Positions 51,821 through 56,994 of a stretch of 56,994 nt of DNA are shown here, in pieces. A program made the position numbers and the translations under genes. Origin of the DNA: Candidatus Sulfopaludibacter sp. SbA3 (GTDB taxonomy: Bacteria; Acidobacteriota; Terriglobia; Bryobacterales; Bryobacteraceae); assembly GCA_945893365.1 (NCBI GenBank), contig CAMDED010000032.1, forward strand, positions 1 to 56,994, written 5' to 3'. The notes under the pieces were generated by a model that saw nothing but the letters and a program-made list of their open reading frames with translations, was not told the origin of the DNA and did no database searches. Numbering within the stretch: the first letter of the stretch is position 1; every line of letters begins with the position of its first letter.

Positions 51821-54152
51821 CGCCGCGCTTTTCCCGGATGATCTCTCTGTAGCTTTCCGCGAGTTTGCGTGTTATCGCCGCCATGTCCCAGTTGGCCGTA
51901 ACCTCGGCGCGAGCCCGGTCGGCCATGCTCGCAGCTTCCTCCGGCGTCCCGAACAGATAGATTACCCGATCCGCGAAAGCTTCGGGAGAATCGGCCAGCA
52001 GGCAGGTGCCGCCGCCGGTGTGAGCCAGACCTTCGGCGCCCACGGAGGTCGAGACCACTGGAATGCCGCAGGCGAAGGCTTCAAGCAGTTTCACGCGCAC
52101 GCCGGAGCCGCTCAAAATAGGGCAGACAAACACGGCATAGCGTCCGAGAAGGGCCTTCACGTCATCGACAAAACCGAGCAGCTCGATGGACTCCGAATAA
52201 CCGGCGAAGTGGTGAGCCGGGGGCGGGTCGGAACCGGCGACGATGAGCCGCGCCCTCGGTTCGCGAGCCAATATGCACGGCATCACATCGCGGGCGAACC
52301 AGTCGAGCGCCACCTGATTGGGCGCATGCCGGAAGCTGCCGAGGAACAACATGGTGAACGGTTCCCGCCCGCCGGTCCGGAAATCGTAATTCGCGGTACC
52401 GATACCGGCGCGCAGGCCGTCCTGCAAACGGCTCTTCAATTTCGGCAGGAAGGATTCGAGGAACGCACGGTTCTCGCGCGTGCAAACCTGGACGCGGTCG
52501 CAACCGGGCAGCATGCGCAGTTCGTACCGCAGGGCGCGCAAGTACTCGAGTCGGGCGATCAGTTTCGGGACGAACCCGTTCATGTGCGCGAGCGAGCGGG
52601 CAATGGACTGGAAGTAAACGTCGTGCTCGAACAGCACGCTGGCCAAACGGCGGTAGCGGCCCGCGTATTGCCCCAGAGGCGTGTACTCCAACTGAACCAC
52701 GTCGACGGCATGAATGAACATCTGGCGATGGATAACCCACTCCAGATCCTGGCTTTCGAACTCGCGGACGGCGTGCGGCAGTATCGATGCCGCGCCCGGC
52801 TGGCCTTCGAGCCGCACCATGAACTCGGCGGAGGCGCAAATATCGAGGAGCTGTTCATTGACGGCCCGTTGACTCTCATGGTCGAGCAGCGAGACCAGAT
52901 GAACGTCGCAATGCCTCACAAGCTCGCAAAGCGTTTGATACATGAAGACGCCTCCGCCGTGCACGGGCGGAAGGATCGGATAGGGCGAAACGAAGAGCAC
53001 GCTCAACCGCGCCGGGTCCGCCGGGATGGGATCGAAGCGATCCCGAAAGTAGCCGGCGAGCGGCCGCAGAAAAGCTTCGGAGTCGGACACTGCGGCAAGC
53101 TGCCTCGATCGCCAGCGGGACCGGAGAGCGCGCGGCAAGCTGAGAAAAGCCCGCCAGAGCCCCGTAAGATTGGCCCGTCCGGACTCGTCTCCAAAGAACA
53201 GGCTGAGCAGAGCTCCCGACCAAAGAAAGAAGAAATGGCTGGCGAGCCGGTTCCATTCATGAATATTCTTCCAGCAAAAGAGGATGAAATTCTTCTTGAG
53301 AACGGTCTGAATTTCCTCATCGCGGAATCGCTTGCCGATGGTTCCCCGATGCTCATGCCACACCCTGCTTTTCGGCTGATAAAGAACTTTCCAACCCCGC
53401 TTCCAGGCGAGGTATCCAAGGTCGGTGTCTTCGAGGTAAAAGGGTTCGAAGACGGAGTCGAACCCGCCGAGCTCGAGAAATTTCCCGCGGTCGAAAGCGC
53501 AGGAGCCTCCGCCGCCGTAGAAGCACGGGTACAACCCGGTTACGCGATCGTCGATCCGGTGGCGAACGCGGAGCGCGCCGTCCTTCCACCATCCCTGCGT
53601 GAGACCGGTCTCTTCGCGGAGTTTTTCCGGATCGCTGAAGAAGATCTGGCAGGAGACCGCGAAGACGCGGCGGTCGGCGAAGCCTTCCAGCAGGGGGTCG
53701 AGGAAATCCGGCGCCACGCGCATGTCGCTATTGAGCAGCACGACGATTCCGTTCTTCGCGGCGCGGAAACCGGCGTTCGATCCTCCGCCGAATCCGAGGT
53801 TCTCCGGCAGCGCCACGATGCGTACGCCAGGGTGTGCCGTTCGCATGAACTCGACACTGCCGTCCGTCGATCCGTTATCGACGACGATGATCTCGTTGCC
53901 GGCGTTGCCCGAAAGCGCGGCCTCAACTGAAGGCAGATATTTCTCCAGCAGATCGCGGCCGTTCCAGTTGGGGATGACGACGCTCGCGGAGCGCGGAGGC
54001 GCCGTCTCACCGGCGGCGGACTCAGCGGCGCGAGTACCGAAGGCGAGCCAGAGCACGTCATCGATCGCCAACGCCAGCGCCGCGGCAAGGACGAGCATCG
54101 GCGATATCATCAGCAGCGGGAGCGCGCGAAGAAAGTGCAGAAACGTCCCCAT
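51795..54152 (-). CDS. Bifunctional GT2-GT4 glycosyltransferase
   Basis: 785 residues. An N-terminal membrane segment (ALPLLMISPMLVLAAALALAI) is followed by a GT2 domain (residues about 57-320: SASVVIPNWNGRDLLEKYLP, VVDNGSTDGSVEF, GFGGGSNAGFRAAKNG, LLNSDMRV, FYLEDTDLGYLAWKRGW). A second, GT4-type domain covers about 385-780 (VLFVSPYPILPPVHGGGVF, TMLFLGSFRHAPNQVALDWF, PILSGSGVRVKLLEAFACGIPVV). The two domains may add consecutive sugars. It starts 1 bp after the methyltransferase stop, so the two are coupled. Confidence 0.92.
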   Translation of the reverse strand: MGTFLHFLRALPLLMISPMLVLAAALALAIDDVLWLAFGTRAAESAAGETAPPRSASVVIPNWNGRDLLEKYLPSVEAALSGNAGNEIIVVDNGSTDGSVEFMRTAHPGVRIVALPENLGFGGGSNAGFRAAKNGIVVLLNSDMRVAPDFLDPLLEGFADRRVFAVSCQIFFSDPEKLREETGLTQGWWKDGALRVRHRIDDRVTGLYPCFYGGGGSCAFDRGKFLELGGFDSVFEPFYLEDTDLGYLAWKRGWKVLYQPKSRVWHEHRGTIGKRFRDEEIQTVLKKNFILFCWKNIHEWNRLASHFFFLWSGALLSLFFGDESGRANLTGLWRAFLSLPRALRSRWRSRQLAAVSDSEAFLRPLAGYFRDRFDPIPADPARLSVLFVSPYPILPPVHGGGVFMYQTLCELVRHCDVHLVSLLDHESQRAVNEQLLDICASAEFMVRLEGQPGAASILPHAVREFESQDLEWVIHRQMFIHAVDVVQLEYTPLGQYAGRYRRLASVLFEHDVYFQSIARSLAHMNGFVPKLIARLEYLRALRYELRMLPGCDRVQVCTRENRAFLESFLPKLKSRLQDGLRAGIGTANYDFRTGGREPFTMLFLGSFRHAPNQVALDWFARDVMPCILAREPRARLIVAGSDPPPAHHFAGYSESIELLGFVDDVKALLGRYAVFVCPILSGSGVRVKLLEAFACGIPVVSTSVGAEGLAHTGGGTCLLADSPEAFADRVIYLFGTPEEAASMADRARAEVTANWDMAAITRKLAESYREIIREKRGATGGQDLS

Positions 54153-54153
54153 G

Positions 54154-55443
54154 TCAGGAAAGGGGACCTAGTCGAAACAGGCCGCCGAGCCGCACCCAGC
54201 GCGAATTCCGGACAGCGGCCAACTCCTCCTTCATACGCGCGATTTCCATCTCAAGTTCCGCCGCCCGGGCGGCGCGTTCATCGGCAAGGGCTTCGGCGGC
54301 GGCCCGGCCATCCACTTCAGTTCTCCATGACTCGAGGGCTTTCACCAGATCCAAGCTCTTCCGCTCCAAGGCGGCGTCGAGTTCCCGAGCCCAGTCCGTG
54401 CGAGCCACAAGCTCGCGATCAAGCTCGTCTACTCTCGCCTGGCAGGCGGCCTGGCTCTCCTCGATCTCCTGTTGGAGCTCGATCACGCGCGCATACGATT
54501 CCTTCAGCTCCACGCGCGAACTCTCCGCCCATCGATTCGACTTTTCGAGCTCGGCGTGAAGGTTCTTGAAGTTCGATCCGAGAGCAGTGTGCTCCTCGAC
54601 CAGCGTCTGGTGGCCGGATTGAAGCCGCGCCAGATCCTGCTTGGCTTTTTCGAGCCAGGCATCCTTTGCGGCAAGCTCGTGTTCGAGCAACCCGATATGG
54701 CGCTCGCGCTCGCGAAGCACGTTGCCGGAATCCGGCATATAAACAAAAACGGGCGCGCCGGTTTGCGGACGCATGGCGCAGACGGCCAGGAAAAAATGGG
54801 CGGACGCCGGATCGGCGCGGTGAAAGCCGACTCGGGCTTCCACGGTGCGGCTGGACTCAAGCGGCTCGAATGCGATCGGCTGGAATACGACGCCCTCGGC
54901 ATGATTCTCCAGAAACATCGAAACGTGAGGGAATACCGCGGAAAGCTCGGCGCGAAATTCCTCGAACTCGAATTCATGTTCGTGATACGGGTTCGGCCCG
55001 GCATGGCTTCGGGATTCCGTGTAGTAGAGCTTGTTCGGAGTAGAGACGAGAAGCTGCCCGGCAGGGGAGAGCACGCGCGCCGCCTCCAGCAGAAAGGCGC
55101 GCCAGTCGGCCAGGTGCTCGATGACTTCGAATGCGGCCACGAGGTCGATTGAACCGGCCGTGCACGGCAGAGCGGTGCAGGACGCTTGCTCAAAGCGGAC
55201 GTTCGAGTAGTGGCCATAGTGCTCGCGCGCGTGCTCGACGGCCTCCGGAGCGATGTCCACGCCCAGTACGCTTTCGGCGGCGGCGGCCAGTTCGGCGGAT
55301 CCATAGCCGGCTCCGCACCCGGCGTCGAGTACGCGCTTGCGGCGCGCGAGGCGGGCGGCAAACACGTAACGGGCGAAATGCTCGTTGAAAAGATTATCGT
55401 CGACCTGGCCCGGAATGACCCGTTCACCGGTAAACTCAGCCAA
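54154..55443 (-). CDS. Class I SAM-dependent methyltransferase with coiled-coil tail
   Basis: 429 residues. The N-terminal methyltransferase has motif I VLDAGCGAGYGSAEL, the acidic post-I GVDIAP, and AAFEVIEHLADW with VLSPAGQLLVSTPNKLYY. Residues about 235-415 form a long Glu/Lys/Ala-rich coiled coil (LEHELAAKDAWLEKAKQDL, LEMEIARMKEELAAV). This is the layout of WbdD-like enzymes, which cap O-antigen chains with a methyl group and measure chain length with the coiled coil; there is no kinase domain here. Linked to a Wzt-like ATPase with a carbohydrate-binding domain, that role fits well. It overlaps the ATPase gene by 8 bp. Confidence 0.9.
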   Translation of the reverse strand: MAEFTGERVIPGQVDDNLFNEHFARYVFAARLARRKRVLDAGCGAGYGSAELAAAAESVLGVDIAPEAVEHAREHYGHYSNVRFEQASCTALPCTAGSIDLVAAFEVIEHLADWRAFLLEAARVLSPAGQLLVSTPNKLYYTESRSHAGPNPYHEHEFEFEEFRAELSAVFPHVSMFLENHAEGVVFQPIAFEPLESSRTVEARVGFHRADPASAHFFLAVCAMRPQTGAPVFVYMPDSGNVLRERERHIGLLEHELAAKDAWLEKAKQDLARLQSGHQTLVEEHTALGSNFKNLHAELEKSNRWAESSRVELKESYARVIELQQEIEESQAACQARVDELDRELVARTDWARELDAALERKSLDLVKALESWRTEVDGRAAAEALADERAARAAELEMEIARMKEELAAVRNSRWVRLGGLFRLGPLS

Positions 55444-56761
55444 GAGCTTTCCTCGAAGCGTGTAGTGGCTGGTCGGCCGTGTCGCGAAGACGCGTGTTCA
55501 CCTCCACGCGGCAGGGAAGGTGGAGATAACCGTAAATCTGGCCGTCACTGTGCCCCATTTGGATCGCGAGCGCGTTGTCGATCCAGTCGCACATGCGATA
55601 GCCGTGCAGCGTGCCGTCGGCGATCGCGGGAGAGAACGAGAACGTCGAGGGATAGAGCTCGGGAAGGTCGAGGTGGAAATCGACGGTGTGAATGTCTCCA
55701 GGCAACATCGGCGCGATCTCGCAGGCTTCGCGGGCGGTATTGGTGCCGCAAAAATCGACGCCGAGATGATTGCGCATCATGAAGCCGACGATGGGCAGCG
55801 AGATCTCTTCTTTTGCGCGAATACTGATGCGAATTACGATGCGGGACTGGGGCTGCAAGAGTCCGATTGGATCGCCATTCGGATCGAGCGCCGCAATTCC
55901 GATCACCTCCGCGCGGCCGTCTCCGTGGCGATGGTCGATATTTGGAATACGGTCGACAACCTCAGGCGCTCGCGTAACGCCGGCAACGGGGTCGCGGGCA
56001 GGGCGCTTCTTGAGATGCAGATAGGAAGAATCCTTCTCGACCATCGCGGCGAGGTATTTCGAAACGACAACATCGGGTTCGCCGATATCGAGCACGCGTC
56101 CGCGACCGAGCCACATCGCGCGGTCGCCGACCGCCTTCACGTCGCCCGCGGCGTGCGAGACGAAAAGAATAGTGATACCGCGAGTGCGCAGTTCGTGGAC
56201 CTTGCGCATGCACCGCTGGCGAAAGTACATGTCCCCGACGGCGAGCGCTTCGTCGACAAGCAGGATTTCAGGGTCGACGTGAATAGCGACCGAGAACGCG
56301 AGCCGCACGACCATGCCGCTCGAATAAGTCTTGACTGGCTGGTTAATGAAATCGCCAATCTCGGCGAAGTCCTCGATATCTTTGTAGCGGCGGTCAAGTT
56401 CGCGCCGGGAGAGGCCGAGGATCGAGCCGTTGAGATAAACGTTGTCCCTGCCGGAGAATTCCGGGTTGAAACCCGCGCCGAGTTCGAGCAGCGCGGAAAC
56501 ACGCCCGTTCACTTTGACGGTTCCTTCGGTAGGCTGCAGGATTCCCGCAACCAGTTGCAGCAGCGTGCTCTTTCCGCACCCGTTCTCTCCGACGATGCAA
56601 AACGTTTCCCCGCGCCGCACCTCGAAATCGACCTCGCGCAAAGCCCAAAAATCCCGATGGAATTGGAACCGGTTGAATAGGACGAGCTCCTTCAGGCGGT
56701 CACCTGGGGAATCATAGATCGAGTAGCTTTTTGAGACGCCTCGGAACTCAACCGCGTTCAC
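55436..56761 (-). CDS. Polysaccharide ABC transporter ATP-binding protein with C-terminal carbohydrate-binding (Wzt-like) domain
   Basis: 441 residues from a GTG at 56761 (GTGA overlap with the upstream gene). Walker A GENGCGKSTLL, signature YSSGMVVRLAFSVAI and Walker B LLVDEALAVGD are typical of the KpsT/Wzt/TagH group. Residues about 275-435 form a Wzt_C-type beta-sandwich (RAEVIGIAALDPNG, TVDFHLDLPELYPSTFSFSPAI) that in E. coli O9a binds the capped end of the finished chain. It powers export of the O-antigen-like polymer. The permease partner is not in the window and may lie beyond the right edge. Confidence 0.93.
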   Translation of the reverse strand: MNAVEFRGVSKSYSIYDSPGDRLKELVLFNRFQFHRDFWALREVDFEVRRGETFCIVGENGCGKSTLLQLVAGILQPTEGTVKVNGRVSALLELGAGFNPEFSGRDNVYLNGSILGLSRRELDRRYKDIEDFAEIGDFINQPVKTYSSGMVVRLAFSVAIHVDPEILLVDEALAVGDMYFRQRCMRKVHELRTRGITILFVSHAAGDVKAVGDRAMWLGRGRVLDIGEPDVVVSKYLAAMVEKDSSYLHLKKRPARDPVAGVTRAPEVVDRIPNIDHRHGDGRAEVIGIAALDPNGDPIGLLQPQSRIVIRISIRAKEEISLPIVGFMMRNHLGVDFCGTNTAREACEIAPMLPGDIHTVDFHLDLPELYPSTFSFSPAIADGTLHGYRMCDWIDNALAIQMGHSDGQIYGYLHLPCRVEVNTRLRDTADQPLHASRKALG

Positions 56762-56994
56762 GGAGTGTAGGGCGCCTTCTCGCCGGGATCATCGAGACCA
56801 GTGTAGCGGACGGAATCCGTTGAGCGGTAGCCGGGCGTTGGTTGAGCAAGTGGGGCGGGCGGAGCGCCGGGATAAACCGGCATGCAATAAGGAATGAAAG
56901 AGTCCGGCAGGAAAGGAGGAGCGAATCCATCCTGACCCCGAGTCTTGCGGAGCGCATCGTAAGGTGCGGTCCGAAGCGTAGACAGGGGCAGCGA
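56758..56994 (-). CDS. C-terminal end of an unidentified protein (runs off the right edge)
   Basis: 78 residues plus stop, open to the edge of the window: a Pro/Ala/Tyr-rich sequence (PPFLPDSFIPYCMPVYPG, APPAPLAQPTPGYR) with no membrane segment. Its stop overlaps the ATPase GTG as GTGA, so it belongs to the same transcription unit. A Wzm permease would be expected here, but the tail is not hydrophobic; it could be a long cytoplasmic tail or another protein. Confidence 0.5.
   Translation of the reverse strand, partial: SLPLSTLRTAPYDALRKTRGQDGFAPPFLPDSFIPYCMPVYPGAPPAPLAQPTPGYRSTDSVRYTGLDDPGEKAPYTP

Noticed and set aside
52020-53930. A 636-codon open frame on the plus strand
   Set aside because: Antisense to the GT2-GT4 fusion, whose motifs are unmistakable; no domain in the antisense frame.
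55520-56680. A 386-codon open frame on the plus strand
   Set aside because: Antisense to the Wzt-like ATPase; composition is Asp/Arg/His-rich with no known motif.
1-56994. CRISPR arrays, tRNA and rRNA genes, riboswitches
   Set aside because: No regularly spaced repeats, cloverleaf with a TTCGA-type T loop, rRNA-like stretch or riboswitch-like leader was found by eye. A covariance-model search would be needed to exclude small RNAs.

Overview
The window is a high-G+C bacterial chromosome segment that most resembles Acidobacteriota of the Solibacter/Bryobacter type. Markers for this are an ADOP-type MacB/FtsX permease, a DUF1549/DUF1553 (PSD1) plus DUF1501 pair, tandem FG-GAP/ASPIC-UnbV proteins, a TIGR02603-type haem domain in a PQQ dehydrogenase, a secreted creatininase-like protein, and many periplasmic oxidoreductases with Sec or Tat signals. 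This is inference from gene content; no rRNA or tRNA gene was recognised.

Layout. 1-1.95 kb: the start of a GMC/cholesterol-oxidase-like flavoprotein, a secreted membrane protein and a DUF2277 protein. 1.95-5.7 kb: an accessory island of lower G+C, with an antitoxin and a frameshifted PIN toxin followed by an 896-residue SIR2-GAF-GAF-GAF protein, the best candidate here for an undescribed (probably defence or NAD-linked) system. 5.8-14.6 kb: housekeeping genes (APH-like kinase, then rimO-yacG-pgpA-NHL protein-cinA, then an HlyD adaptor with a MacB-type ATPase, then a secreted creatininase homologue). 14.6-19.8 kb: an ADOP permease on the minus strand, then a translationally coupled GMC oxidoreductase and acetamidase/formamidase homologue.

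19.8-21.3 kb is a decay and mobile zone. It holds a broken APC amino-acid permease and a roughly 0.86 kb element bounded by perfect 16-bp inverted repeats and 10-bp direct repeats, carrying a zinc-ribbon gene. 21.3-25.95 kb: a mandelate racemase/galactonate dehydratase-like enzyme, an ABC exporter pair and an HDOD protein. 26.0-26.8 kb holds two more gene relics. 26.8-33.1 kb is a sugar-catabolism run: ROK kinase, xylulokinase, PSD1 cytochrome and DUF1501. 33.1-45.8 kb is rich in secreted proteins: NHL propeller, PQQ dehydrogenase, VOC protein, Gfo/Idh oxidoreductase, neutral-ceramidase-like protein with a LamG tail, and two FG-GAP/ASPIC proteins, the first with TPRs.

45.8-46.2 kb contains an IS3-type transposase scrap. 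46.2-57.0 kb is a surface-polysaccharide locus: a Wzt-like ABC ATPase, a SAM methyltransferase with a coiled-coil tail, a GT2-GT4 fusion and five further glycosyltransferases. One small secreted Lys/Glu-rich protein lies inside it on the other strand.

A recurrent regulatory pattern was seen: four genes have an extended -10 box (TGnTAnnAT) ending only 6-8 nt before the start codon, so their mRNAs would be leaderless or nearly so. Long open frames antisense to the NHL/PQQ, GT-fusion and Wzt genes are treated as high-G+C shadows.
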